A DNA stretch of 64,000 nt from an uncultured Clostridia bacterium (GTDB lineage: Bacteria > Bacillota > Clostridia > Peptostreptococcales > Anaerovoracaceae): contig CALCEY010000010.1 in NCBI GenBank assembly GCA_937900415.1, forward strand, positions 62,001 through 126,000, in the 5' to 3' direction. The notes under the pieces are model-generated. The model had not been told where the DNA came from, did not search any database, and saw only the letters and a program-made list of their open reading frames with translations. Both the position numbers and the translations under genes were made by a program. Within the stretch, counting starts at the first letter, position 1; each line of letters opens with the position of its first letter. Positions 7,263-15,881 of this stretch are shown in pieces.

Positions 7263-8344
7263 CCGCCTCCTATCTTCATTACTGTAGTTATAAACATAAT
7301 AAACAGCAAGGCGTTGAAAAACATTATAGATCCTATTGAAATGAGGCAGCTTCCCATGTCGTTTAAACCGTCTGAAATTTTGTTGTCGGTTACCGGGTCG
7401 CACAGTGCCGCCGTAATCTTATAAACTACAGCAATTATCACTATTTTAATCAGAGGAATAATAATAAGAAGCAAAATTATGATTATGCCAAAAACGCCTA
7501 TCACGCTTTTTATAGAGGACATGCACCTCAGAAAAAGCTCCACCGTATCAGACGTAAATCCTCCAACTATAGGTATGAACGAGCTCAGGGAATACTTCGC
7601 CGTATTTATAAGAAGGCCGTCCGACGTATCCGTAAGAAGTCCCTGTATGGAAATTATACCAGTCAGTATTACCATCAAAAGACCCATCACCGCTACCGAA
7701 GCATTTCTAAGCAATTTAGCCATTTTGTTTACATAATCTTTTTCTGTTATACAGTTTATTAAAGAAAGAACGGTTGCTGCAAAAAGCGCCGGCAGTATAA
7801 AAGTTTTCACTATAAAGGAAATTCCCGTAATCGACCCTATTATCATTGGGCTTAATACAGTACCCGACGTTATGGCTCCCGTGGAAACCATGATACCAAG
7901 CAGTATGGGAGCAAGCATAGTCATCGTATCAGCCATGGTTCCTACGGTATCTATTGCCAGATCATATGAAATTCGGAAGTTATTCATAGACATCCCTATG
8001 ATGACCATAGTGCATACCATCATGCTTATATCTGAAACGGATTTGCTTCCGAAGGACGATGATAGATTCTTTAAAAGCCCTATTATTATGCAGACTCCCA
8101 ATATTTCAACAGCTAAGACAAGTGCGCTTTTGATTTCATAAAAAAACAGGTCCTTCAGACTGTCTATTATTTCGGGACTGTCAAAGATGCTTTCTCCTTT
8201 TATCGTTGCGTTGAAAATGTTTTCGAGGGAAAACTGTTCTGAAATGCCGTATGTAATGTCACTCGCCCGGCTTGCGATATTCTCAGTGACTTTCTCATCT
8301 ATAACGTTGTTAAACTGTTCCTCAAGTATTTTTTCGTAATCCAT
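7259..8344 (-). CDS. spoIIIAE: Stage III sporulation protein AE
   Basis: SpoIIIAE is the large polytopic membrane protein of the SpoIIIA-SpoIIQ complex. I place the start at the ATG 8344 (361 residues, MDYEKILEEQ), 25 bases after the spoIIIAD stop; the open frame extends to 8455 but that part is a shadow of spoIIIAD. The ribosome-binding site is weak, so coupling to spoIIIAD is likely. About seven hydrophobic segments follow, including VGTMADTMTMLAPILLGIMV and the end GSIMFFNALLFIMFI. Bacillus SpoIIIAE (399 residues) starts with a signal sequence; none is visible here. Confidence 0.92.
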   Translation of the reverse strand: MDYEKILEEQFNNVIDEKVTENIASRASDITYGISEQFSLENIFNATIKGESIFDSPEIIDSLKDLFFYEIKSALVLAVEILGVCIIIGLLKNLSSSFGSKSVSDISMMVCTMVIIGMSMNNFRISYDLAIDTVGTMADTMTMLAPILLGIMVSTGAITSGTVLSPMIIGSITGISFIVKTFILPALFAATVLSLINCITEKDYVNKMAKLLRNASVAVMGLLMVILTGIISIQGLLTDTSDGLLINTAKYSLSSFIPIVGGFTSDTVELFLRCMSSIKSVIGVFGIIIILLLIIIPLIKIVIIAVVYKITAALCDPVTDNKISDGLNDMGSCLISIGSIMFFNALLFIMFITTVMKIGGG

Positions 8345-8369
8345 TAAAATAACCGTTAAAGCAAGGCGG

Positions 8370-8756
8370 TTAAAGCAAACCGTCGAGCAATTCCAATAAC
8401 GACACGAATACAGGCATGGCTGCGAAGAATATGGCCACTTTGCCGGCCAGTTCAATTTTACCTCCTATACCCTTTTCACCGGCGTCGCTGCACAGCGCAA
8501 CGGCAAATTCAGTAATGTAAGCTATTCCCAAAACCTTCAATATTACGGGAAGATATTCTTTTCCATAGGAAAGTCTGCCGTATATTTCCGATATTAAACC
8601 GAAGCCTTCTTTTAGACTTCCTATTATGAAGGACAGCATGATTACGGAGGCGCAGACGGAAACTCCCACAGCCATCTCCGGCTTGCACTGCTTTACGAGG
8701 GCAATTATTATTACAGCGCCCATGCCTACGGCGCATATCTTTAGTAAAACAACCAT
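8370..8756 (-). CDS. spoIIIAD: Stage III sporulation protein AD
   Basis: SpoIIIAD is a small polytopic membrane protein in the SpoIIIA channel complex. The 128 residues contain hydrophobic segments near the N-terminus (LLKICAVGMGAVIIIALV), in the middle and at the C-terminus, with the conserved YGKEYLPVILKVLGIAYITEFAVALCSDAGE. The length equals that of Bacillus SpoIIIAD (about 133). It begins one base after the spoIIIAC stop and is followed by spoIIIAE. Expression is expected only in the mother cell under SigE. Confidence 0.93.
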   Translation of the reverse strand: MVVLLKICAVGMGAVIIIALVKQCKPEMAVGVSVCASVIMLSFIIGSLKEGFGLISEIYGRLSYGKEYLPVILKVLGIAYITEFAVALCSDAGEKGIGGKIELAGKVAIFFAAMPVFVSLLELLDGLL

Positions 8757-8757
8757 A

Positions 8758-8958
8758 TTAAAATTCCAAAAGCGCTTGTATTTCCCGGAAAAATTCTCCT
8801 ACCATCTTTACGACCACGGTGAGAACTATTATGACTCCTACCAGAGTTATTACCATGGCTTCCTCGTCTCTTCCGGCCTTGGAAAGTATCTGATTCAAAA
8901 GTGCAATGGCGATGCCTATCGCCGCTATTTTAAACAAAACGTCTACTCCAAAACTCAT
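8758..8958 (-). CDS. spoIIIAC: Stage III sporulation protein AC
   Basis: SpoIIIAC is a 66-residue protein of two membrane helices (IAAIGIAIALLNQIL and VITLVGVIIVLTVVVKMV) separated by a short charged turn with AGRDEEA, exactly the family layout. It is part of the SpoIIIA-SpoIIQ complex in the outer forespore membrane. The length is the same as in other endospore formers. Spacing of 36 bases separates it from spoIIIAB and one base from spoIIIAD. Confidence 0.93.
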   Translation of the reverse strand: MSFGVDVLFKIAAIGIAIALLNQILSKAGRDEEAMVITLVGVIIVLTVVVKMVGEFFREIQALLEF

Positions 8959-8994
8959 GTTTTCTCCTTAAATATCATTGATTTTCAATTGAGC

Positions 8995-9510
8995 TTATAT
9001 AAATAATATTGCAAATACAGCCCCTATAAAAAAACCTATTTCCCTGTACATCGGTCCCTTAATCTTGAAATTTGCCTTGCTTTCAGATATTTGACAGGCA
9101 AGCTTTTCTTCAAGATAGGAAAAATGAAAAAGGTGATTTTCATAATTTGTCTGCCCTATAAAATTGCCCATATATTTGATTGCCTCTATGTCCTCCGGAG
9201 TGAGCGGCGCATCACGGTATATGTGATTTACCTCCTCTTCCCATATTTCTCTGATGCCGCCGTCCGTATCTGAAATGCGCTCTTCAACTGCACTGAGAAG
9301 CTCCGATGCTTTTGAAGCGTCTCTTTTATCAACCTTGCCGAATACGGACGGAAGCGGCTCTTTGAAATAGCTAATCCTCCCTTTAAGTTCTAATGTCGTC
9401 TGCATAAAATCTTCTAAAAGGATTATTCTCAGTTTTAGCTGCTGTGCCTTCAAGATACCTGAAAGGCCAAAAGCAATTACTATACCCGTCAATCCTGTCA
9501 GTTTGAGCAC
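8995..9510 (-). CDS. spoIIIAB: Stage III sporulation protein AB
   Basis: SpoIIIAB is a bitopic membrane protein of the SpoIIIA complex that in structure resembles the type II secretion protein GspF. This 171-residue copy has an N-terminal membrane helix (TGIVIAFGLSGIL), a cytosolic helical domain with LEDFMQTTLELKGRISYFKEPL, and a C-terminal helix EIGFFIGAVFAILFI. Length matches Bacillus (171). It starts 13 bases downstream of the spoIIIAA stop and likely partners the SpoIIIAA ATPase. Confidence 0.94.
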   Translation of the reverse strand: MLKLTGLTGIVIAFGLSGILKAQQLKLRIILLEDFMQTTLELKGRISYFKEPLPSVFGKVDKRDASKASELLSAVEERISDTDGGIREIWEEEVNHIYRDAPLTPEDIEAIKYMGNFIGQTNYENHLFHFSYLEEKLACQISESKANFKIKGPMYREIGFFIGAVFAILFI

Positions 9511-9523
9511 ATTACTTCTCCTT

Positions 9524-10405
9524 TCAAGCCTGAGCGCTTTCTATTTTGCTTACAGAGCCGGGACCGTTTTCTCCGGACAGATATATTATGCTGCTGAAAA
9601 ATTTTTTGCCAAGCAGTGAACTAATATCGGAATTTTCTATATCTTTCCTGCAGCTTCCATGTATAGAGGTTATGAGTGAAATTCCTGCGTTCATACACTG
9701 CTCTGCCGCAGCTGCGTCGCCTGATTTTCCGATTTCATCGGTGACTATGACCTGAGGAGCCATTGAGCGTATCAACATAGGAATCCCGTATATCTTATCG
9801 CAGCCGTCCAGCACGTCGGTTCTCGGTCCTAAATCGAAGCTTGGCAGGGAGTTGTACATGCCGGCTATTTCCGACCTTTCATCGCATACGGCCGTTTGTA
9901 TGCTGCGCATGCTCATGCAGCGGGTTATATCACGCAGAAGAGTTGTTTTACCGCAGCCTGGGGGTGAAACTATCAGTATGTTTTCAGGCCGGCCGCTTTT
10001 TATAATTGTTGGAATCAATGAATTGGCGCAGCCCTTTATCTCCCTTGCAAAACGTATATTCATGGAACTTACCTCTTTTATAAGGGACGGTTGTCCGTTT
10101 TTTACCACCGTTTTTCCGCATATGCCCACTCTGTGTCCGCCTTCGATGGTTACGAAGCCTTTTGCCAGATCCTCCTCATAGGCGTAATATGAATGTTTTA
10201 TCAGATTGTTCAACGTTTTCTGAAGATCTTCTCTGCTGATTATTCTTATAAGGCTTTTTTCTCTTCCATCGTACCTTAGAGCTATTCTCATGCCGCACCT
10301 TAAGCGTATTTCACGAAGCTCCTGCAAATCAGCGTCGGGCAGCCTTTCGAGCTCCTGATATACAGAAGCCGGCATTTTGCTTAAAATTTCTCTGAAAGCG
10401 TTCAT
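9524..10405 (-). CDS. spoIIIAA: Stage III sporulation protein AA, secretion-type ATPase
   Basis: SpoIIIAA is the cytosolic ATPase of the mother cell-forespore channel, related to secretion ATPases. The Walker A loop SPPGCGKTT is at residues 147-155, followed by a Walker B-like QVIVTDEIG and a histidine-containing SLITSIHGS. The 293-residue length is normal (Bacillus 307). The ATG at 10405 is preceded by AAAAGAGGACATGTAA. It heads the eight-gene spoIIIA operon; a SigE-like -10 lies about 65 bases upstream, consistent with mother-cell expression. Confidence 0.95.
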   Translation of the reverse strand: MNAFREILSKMPASVYQELERLPDADLQELREIRLRCGMRIALRYDGREKSLIRIISREDLQKTLNNLIKHSYYAYEEDLAKGFVTIEGGHRVGICGKTVVKNGQPSLIKEVSSMNIRFAREIKGCANSLIPTIIKSGRPENILIVSPPGCGKTTLLRDITRCMSMRSIQTAVCDERSEIAGMYNSLPSFDLGPRTDVLDGCDKIYGIPMLIRSMAPQVIVTDEIGKSGDAAAAEQCMNAGISLITSIHGSCRKDIENSDISSLLGKKFFSSIIYLSGENGPGSVSKIESAQA

Positions 10406-10470
10406 TTACATGTCCTCTTTTCTTTTGATTGTTACATTCTATGAACAGGAGGAGTGTTTTATGATAAAAT

Positions 10471-10480
10471 ATTTTGTATG
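10471..10480 (-). promoter_or_regulatory. Possible SigE-type -10 element for spoIIIAA-AH
   Basis: The minus strand reads CATACAAAAT, a close match to the SigE -10 consensus (CATACANT). The upstream -35 region is AT-rich (TTATTTG) and does not match well. Location, about 65 bases before the spoIIIAA start, and the known mother-cell control of this operon support the assignment; the -35 weakness limits confidence. Confidence 0.45.
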
Positions 10481-10559
10481 AAGAAAAAGAAAATCAAATA
10501 AAAAACTTCAATATTTATGTTGAAAAATATTAGATATCATCCTGCGCTTTTGCCGCACG

Positions 10560-10588
10560 AAAAAGCCACCGCAAAATGCGGTGGCTTT
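10560..10588 (-). terminator. Rho-independent terminator of the Stn-type operon
   Basis: A nine-base-pair stem (GCCACCGCA/TGCGGTGGC, extended by AAA/TTT) with a three-base loop spans 10565-10585; on the minus strand it is followed by TTTTT. It lies 53 bases after the stop of the large chimeric oxidoreductase gene and insulates it from spoIIIAA. Confidence 0.9.
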
Positions 10589-10640
10589 AATATGTTTTTC
10601 TTGTTCAGTTTTCAGGAACTGCTTATTTTACTTCCTTAAG

Positions 10641-13600
10641 CTATGCAGTAGGATTAGCCGGTTTAGGCAGTCTCATGGAGATAACCTGCATCAGGCTGTC
10701 TGTACAAGGAAGCTCTTCAAAGGCAGAACCGTCCTCTACAGCGACAAGCGCCGCGCCTTCGGCCGGAGCAAGAACTCCTCCTAAAACTTCGCCTATTTCA
10801 GCGTATTTATATGCTTCGACGGTATCGGACATTTCATCTGAAATATCATCTGTTCCGTCCCAGTCTAAATCCACTTCAAATATGTGAGCTATTTCTGCCG
10901 CTACTTCCCAGTTGTTGAAGATAACATCTTCGTCAATTGCCGCCTGAACCAGCTGCATTCTTCTTTCTGTGTTGGTGAAAGTACCGTCAACAGAAGCAAA
11001 TCCGGTTCCCGGAATAACGACGTCGGCCTTAGCTCCGAGCTCAGTCATATGAGTATCGCATACGGCCAGGAATTCCAGAGCGTCGGTATCAATCTTCGCA
11101 TTTTCTCCGAATACTACCAGAGCTTTAACTCCTTCGAGAGCTTCTTTTCCTGCAGTTATTCCCATGTCGATGAGACCCTGAGAATTATTCTTGGCCTTAA
11201 CCTGAAGGATACCGTCGCGAGGAGCTCCTATATGACCGGAAAGCATTGCTATATCTGCTACGAGAGCAGCTCCGTCTGTTGTCAGGAAATTCTGCTGATA
11301 AACTATCATTGCCTTTTTAGCTGACATATATGCGTCGGCCATGGCTTTGGCTTCATCGCTTACTGTTACGGAAGACAGAGAAGCGGCGAACTCATCATAG
11401 CCTGCCGGCTTCATTGCCTTACCGCTGTCTATGATGGCCTTTGCGATTTCTTTGAGCATGCTCAGGCTGTTTTCTCCGTTACAGATAGTCATTACTTTGG
11501 CTCCCGCTTCCTCAGCCTGCTTTATTTTAAGAGAAATAACTCTTGAATCTTCATCCTTAAAGCCAACCTTAAGAATGAGATTGGTTGAGAGCAGCTCGTC
11601 TATCGTATTAGGAGAAGCGTTTAATCCCGTCACTTTCTCAAGACCGCTTTCTCTGTTATTCATACAGAGGATCTTAGCTCCCATGGCTTCGGCCATTCTC
11701 TTCATAGCATAAGCTTCTTCATTGGTATATCTGTCGGAAACTGCTACAGCAACTGCATCTTTGCCGTATTTTGCGCCTATTGACTGACATCTCTTGGCAA
11801 CGAGTACAAAAGCTTCGTGATAGTCTGATTCTCTGAAACGTCCATCTTCTTTTACGAACGGTTCTTCCAGCTTATCCTCGAGCATAGAGCAGTCGAAGCC
11901 CCATTTTCCCTTGCCGCATACAAGTCCCTTATTTACGATGCCGTCTTTGTCAGGATTGGCTTTTATAAGCATATCTCCGCACGATTCGAGATTGAGACTG
12001 CATCCAACGGAACAGTAAGAACATGTAGTATTTGTAACTTCCGTTTCCACAGGAGTCTCTTTGATCATCGTCGTTCTCTCCTGAAGAGCGCCCGTAGGAC
12101 ATACGCTTACGCATTGTCCGCAGGAAATACAGCCGGACTCAATCAAAGGTTTTTCCATATTCGGTTTAACGACAGTATCAAAACCTCTGTGTACGAGACC
12201 AAGAGCGCCTACGCCCATAACCTCGTCGCAAACTCTGACGCAGAGTCCGCAGAGGATACATTTGTTAGGATCGCGTACTATAAACGGATGATCGTCTTCA
12301 AATTCTATCGTATTCTTTTCTCCTTCAAATCTTTCAGGATGAACGTCATATTGGTTGGCAAAGTCAATGAGTTTACATTCAAAATAGTCGTGACAGCCAC
12401 ATTCAAGACATCTTGAAGCTTCTGCAACTGCCTGTTCTTCCGTGAAACCACAAGGAATAACTTCGCTGAAATTGTTTTTTCTTTCTTCAGGAGAAAGCTG
12501 AGGAATCTCAGGTCTGCACATTCTTTCCCTGTCTTCGAAAGTCTTTTCCGTTATATCGTCTCTTTCTACCACGTAAGGCTTCTCATATTTGAGCACTTCG
12601 CCGTACAGATAAGCGTCTATGCTGTCGGAGGCTTTTCTTGCATCTGCGATTGCTTCGATTGCTATGGAAATCTTATCATTTCCGCAGTCTCCTCCTGCAA
12701 ACACTCCCGGAATACTGGTCATGAAAGTTTCAGGGTCGTATGCTACGGCATTCTTTCTCGTCTTATCACAGTCAAACAGCTCTGCGTCTACAGCCTGACC
12801 TATTGCCAGTATCATCGTATCTATAGCTAAAGTTTCTGTCTTTCCTTCTACAGGAACAGGCTTCCTTCTTCCTGTAGCGTCAGGCTCGCCCAATTCCATA
12901 ACCTGAAGAATTACTTCCTTAACATGACCGTTTTCGTCTTTTACAACTTCGATAGGATTGGTAAGATTCTTGAAGATAACTCCTTCTTCTTCAGCTTCTT
13001 CTATCTCTATCATATCGGCAGGCATTTCATCTTTTGTTCTTCTGTAGATGTTATAGACTTCCTTGGCGCCCAGTCTGACTGCAGTTCTGCATGCGTCCAT
13101 GGCGGTGTTTCCTCCGCCTACGATGGCAACCTTTTCGCCCATACCTATCTCTTCGTTTCTGACTACTCTTCTCAGGAAGTCGATACCGCCTATAACGCCT
13201 TCTGCGTCTTCTCCCTTGCAGCCTACGCCTGTGGATACCCATGCTCCTATTGCAAGGAGAACGGCGTCATAATCGCTTCTTACGGTTTCAAACGGAATAT
13301 CTTCGCCGACCTTAGTATTCGTTATGATATCTACGCCCATGCTTTCGATGGTGGCGATTTCTTCATCCAATACAGCCTTAGGCAGCCTGTATTCAGGTAT
13401 ACCGTATCTCAGCATACCGCCGGCTCTCGGCATGGATTCAAATACAGTTACCGCATGTCCCATCTGTCTCAGAAAATAAGCGGCGGAAAGACCCATAGGG
13501 CCGCCTCCTATAATGGCTACGCTCTTTCCCGTATCTTCTTCACACTCAGGTACGAATATTTCACCTGCCAAATCGGTATCAGCCGCAAATCTTTTGAGCT

Positions 13601-14102
13601 GCTGAATGGAAACAGGTTCGTCTATGAGACCTCTTCTGCACGCTTCTTCACAAGGATGAGGACAAACTCTTCCCAATGATGCAGGAAGCGGAATCTTATC
13701 CTTTATGAGCTCCAAAGCCTTTTCATATTCTCCGTTGGCGATCAGACCCACATACCCTTGACAGTCGGTCTGTGCAGGACAAGCCAGTACGCAAGGCGGA
13801 CGACAATCTCCTGTATGATTTGAAAGCAGAAGCTCTAAATTTGTCTTTCTCGATTCTGTCACTCTCTCAGTATCTGTTTTTATCACCATTCCCGGAGCAA
13901 TCTCGGTTGCACACGCTTTGCAAAGCTTGGGATTGCCTTCCACCTCGCACATGCACAAACCGCACGAACCGTAAATTTTAGTCCTTTCGTCATAACAGAG
14001 AGTTGGAATGAAGATGTCGTTTTCTCTTGCGACTTCCAGGATAGTCTGACCGGCAACGCCGGTAACTTCTTTGCCGTTTATGTTAAGTCTAAACTTGTTC
14101 AT
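10641..14102 (-). CDS. stnC: Stn-type transhydrogenase large subunit: NuoG-like/NfnB-like chimera
   Basis: This 1153-residue protein combines modules normally found on different proteins. In order: plant-type [2Fe-2S] domain (C36, C47, C50, C64); NfnB/GltD-type [4Fe-4S] domain (C100, C104, C108, C114, C147, C151, C155); FAD and NAD(P)H Rossmann folds with GGGPMG at 199-204 and IVGGGNTA at 327-334; a Cys cluster CLECGCHDYFEC at 565-576; two [4Fe-4S] ferredoxin motifs (C615-C625 and C658-C668); a further [4Fe-4S] motif (C694, C697, C701, C729); and a molybdopterin-oxidoreductase-like domain to the end. That last domain lacks the Sec/Cys active site of formate dehydrogenases and the C-terminal cofactor-binding domain. 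With the NuoE- and NuoF-like genes upstream, this matches the Sporomusa-type Nfn (Stn) family, which couples NADPH to NAD and ferredoxin. The gene name is by analogy. Confidence 0.8.
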   Translation of the reverse strand: MNKFRLNINGKEVTGVAGQTILEVARENDIFIPTLCYDERTKIYGSCGLCMCEVEGNPKLCKACATEIAPGMVIKTDTERVTESRKTNLELLLSNHTGDCRPPCVLACPAQTDCQGYVGLIANGEYEKALELIKDKIPLPASLGRVCPHPCEEACRRGLIDEPVSIQQLKRFAADTDLAGEIFVPECEEDTGKSVAIIGGGPMGLSAAYFLRQMGHAVTVFESMPRAGGMLRYGIPEYRLPKAVLDEEIATIESMGVDIITNTKVGEDIPFETVRSDYDAVLLAIGAWVSTGVGCKGEDAEGVIGGIDFLRRVVRNEEIGMGEKVAIVGGGNTAMDACRTAVRLGAKEVYNIYRRTKDEMPADMIEIEEAEEEGVIFKNLTNPIEVVKDENGHVKEVILQVMELGEPDATGRRKPVPVEGKTETLAIDTMILAIGQAVDAELFDCDKTRKNAVAYDPETFMTSIPGVFAGGDCGNDKISIAIEAIADARKASDSIDAYLYGEVLKYEKPYVVERDDITEKTFEDRERMCRPEIPQLSPEERKNNFSEVIPCGFTEEQAVAEASRCLECGCHDYFECKLIDFANQYDVHPERFEGEKNTIEFEDDHPFIVRDPNKCILCGLCVRVCDEVMGVGALGLVHRGFDTVVKPNMEKPLIESGCISCGQCVSVCPTGALQERTTMIKETPVETEVTNTTCSYCSVGCSLNLESCGDMLIKANPDKDGIVNKGLVCGKGKWGFDCSMLEDKLEEPFVKEDGRFRESDYHEAFVLVAKRCQSIGAKYGKDAVAVAVSDRYTNEEAYAMKRMAEAMGAKILCMNNRESGLEKVTGLNASPNTIDELLSTNLILKVGFKDEDSRVISLKIKQAEEAGAKVMTICNGENSLSMLKEIAKAIIDSGKAMKPAGYDEFAASLSSVTVSDEAKAMADAYMSAKKAMIVYQQNFLTTDGAALVADIAMLSGHIGAPRDGILQVKAKNNSQGLIDMGITAGKEALEGVKALVVFGENAKIDTDALEFLAVCDTHMTELGAKADVVIPGTGFASVDGTFTNTERRMQLVQAAIDEDVIFNNWEVAAEIAHIFEVDLDWDGTDDISDEMSDTVEAYKYAEIGEVLGGVLAPAEGAALVAVEDGSAFEELPCTDSLMQVISMRLPKPANPTA

Positions 14103-14117
14103 TTTTTTCCTCCTCTC

Positions 14118-15866
14118 CTATTTCTTCTCTATTGCGCCAAAGTTGCAGGTTTCAAGACATTTTCCGCATTTGATGCATTTTTCTTTGTCAATAACGTGTT
14201 TTTCCTTTACCGAGCCTGAAATAGCGCCTACAGGACATTTTCTTGCGCAGGCCGTACAGCCTTTGCATGCGTCGGTAATAGTATAGGATATGAGAGCCTT
14301 ACATGAACCTGCAGTACATTTATGATTGTAAATATGGTCTTCATACTCGTTCCTGAAATATTTTAAAGTGGTAAGAACAGGATTCGGAGCTGTCTGACCA
14401 AGTCCGCAGAGGGAGCCGTCCTTGATTTTTACAGCTAATTCTTCTAACTTTTCGATGTCTCCGTCTCTGCCTTCACCCTTTGTGATTCTTTCAAGTATTT
14501 CCAGCATCCTCTTAGTTCCTATACGGCAATAGTTGCACTTTCCGCAGGATTCGTCTCTTGTGAAGTTAAGGAAGTATCTGGCCATGTCTACCATGCAGGT
14601 GTCTTCGTCCATTACTATCATACCGCCGGAGCCTACGATGGCGCCTGTCTTATTGATGTCTTCGTAAGTTACAGGAGTATCTATGAGTTCAGCCGGAATA
14701 CATCCGCCGGAAGGTCCTCCCATCTGAACGGCTTTGAACTTTTTATCGTTTTTAATGCCGCCGCCTATATCATAAAGAACTTCTCTTAAGGTCATACCCA
14801 TAGGAACTTCAACAAGACCGCCTTTTTTAATCTTTCCCGCAAGAGCAAATACTTTGGTTCCCTTGCTCTTTTCGGTTCCCATAGCCCCGAAAGCAGCTCC
14901 GCCGTTATATATTATCCAAGGCACGTTGGCCAGCGTTTCCACGTTGTTGATGTCCGTAGGCTTTTGCCAGAAACCTTTTGCCGCAGGGAAAGGCGGCTTA
15001 AGTCTAGGCATACCTCTTTCCCCTTCGAGAGAAGCGATAAGAGCTGTTTCTTCACCGCATACGAAAGCTCCTGCTCCGGCCTTGATGTAAATATCAAAAT
15101 CAAAACCGCTGCCTAAAATATCTTTTCCGAGGAAGCCTTTTTCTCTTGCCTGAGCCATGGCTATTTCCAGTCTCTTTATGGCGAGAGGATATTCGGCTCT
15201 GCAATATATCACTCCCTGATTTGCTCCCATGGCATATCCGCCTATGATCATTCCTTCTATAAGCGAATGAGGGTCGCCTTCGAGTACGGATCTGTCCATG
15301 AATGCGCCAGGGTCGCCTTCGTCGGCATTGCAAACCAGATATTTTTCATTTCCGGTACTCTGTTTTGCCGCGTTCCATTTGAACCATGTAGGGAAGCCTG
15401 CTCCCCCTCTTCCCCTCAGTCCGGAAATCTTGATTTCTTCGATAACGTCTTCAGGCTTCATTCCGCCTAAGACCTTTTCTATTGCTTTGTATCCGCCTAC
15501 TTCTATGTATTCGTCGATATTCTCGGGATTTATAACGCCGCAGTTTCTCAAAACCACTCTCTGCTGCTTGGCTACAAATTCCTCGTCTTCTTTGGATATT
15601 GCAACGTCTTCAGCCACTTTGTGATTTACAAGATGGCTTTCTACGATTTCTTCAACTTTATCAGGCTGAACCTTGACATATCTTGTCATTTTTCCGTCGT
15701 CTTCGTATACGTCGACTATAGGTTCCAGGTAACAAGTACCTACGCAGCCGGTTGTATCGACGCTTATGTCAAGTTTTTTTGCGGCAATCTGCTTTTCAAA
15801 CTCTGCCGCGGTCTTCTTTGCGCCTGTGGCTATACCGCAGCTTCCCTGTCCTACTACTACTCTCAT
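14118..15866 (-). CDS. stnB: NuoF/HydB-like FMN- and NAD(H)-binding subunit (StnB-type)
   Basis: This 582-residue flavoprotein subunit is expected to bind FMN and NAD(H) and to be the bifurcation or electron-entry module of the complex. Domains in order: N-terminal thioredoxin-like domain with C10, C41 and C45 (only three obvious cluster ligands); the NADH/FMN domain with RGRGGAGFPTWFKW; SLBB domain with GGPSGGCIPAE; a [4Fe-4S] site ESCGKCNYCRIG; and two C-terminal ferredoxin motifs CKGCTACARKC and CIKCGKCLETC. This layout equals HydB of electron-bifurcating hydrogenases. No [FeFe]-hydrogenase H-cluster subunit is encoded nearby. It lies 15 bases from its neighbours on both sides, each with a strong ribosome-binding site. 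Confidence 0.85.
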   Translation of the reverse strand: MRVVVGQGSCGIATGAKKTAAEFEKQIAAKKLDISVDTTGCVGTCYLEPIVDVYEDDGKMTRYVKVQPDKVEEIVESHLVNHKVAEDVAISKEDEEFVAKQQRVVLRNCGVINPENIDEYIEVGGYKAIEKVLGGMKPEDVIEEIKISGLRGRGGAGFPTWFKWNAAKQSTGNEKYLVCNADEGDPGAFMDRSVLEGDPHSLIEGMIIGGYAMGANQGVIYCRAEYPLAIKRLEIAMAQAREKGFLGKDILGSGFDFDIYIKAGAGAFVCGEETALIASLEGERGMPRLKPPFPAAKGFWQKPTDINNVETLANVPWIIYNGGAAFGAMGTEKSKGTKVFALAGKIKKGGLVEVPMGMTLREVLYDIGGGIKNDKKFKAVQMGGPSGGCIPAELIDTPVTYEDINKTGAIVGSGGMIVMDEDTCMVDMARYFLNFTRDESCGKCNYCRIGTKRMLEILERITKGEGRDGDIEKLEELAVKIKDGSLCGLGQTAPNPVLTTLKYFRNEYEDHIYNHKCTAGSCKALISYTITDACKGCTACARKCPVGAISGSVKEKHVIDKEKCIKCGKCLETCNFGAIEKK

Positions 15867-15881
15867 ACTTTTACCCCCTTC

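Noticed and set aside
10448..10482. Six-codon plus-strand frame after GGAGGAGTG in the spoIIIAA leader
   Set aside because: The ribosome-binding site is good but the peptide has six residues and the strand is opposite to the operon; probably chance.
11000..14000. Long plus-strand open frames opposite the large oxidoreductase
   Set aside because: They are shadows of the minus-strand gene; they lack ribosome-binding sites and family motifs.
10641..14102. Formate dehydrogenase assignment for the large oxidoreductase
   Set aside because: The Sec/Cys active site and the final cofactor-binding domain are missing.
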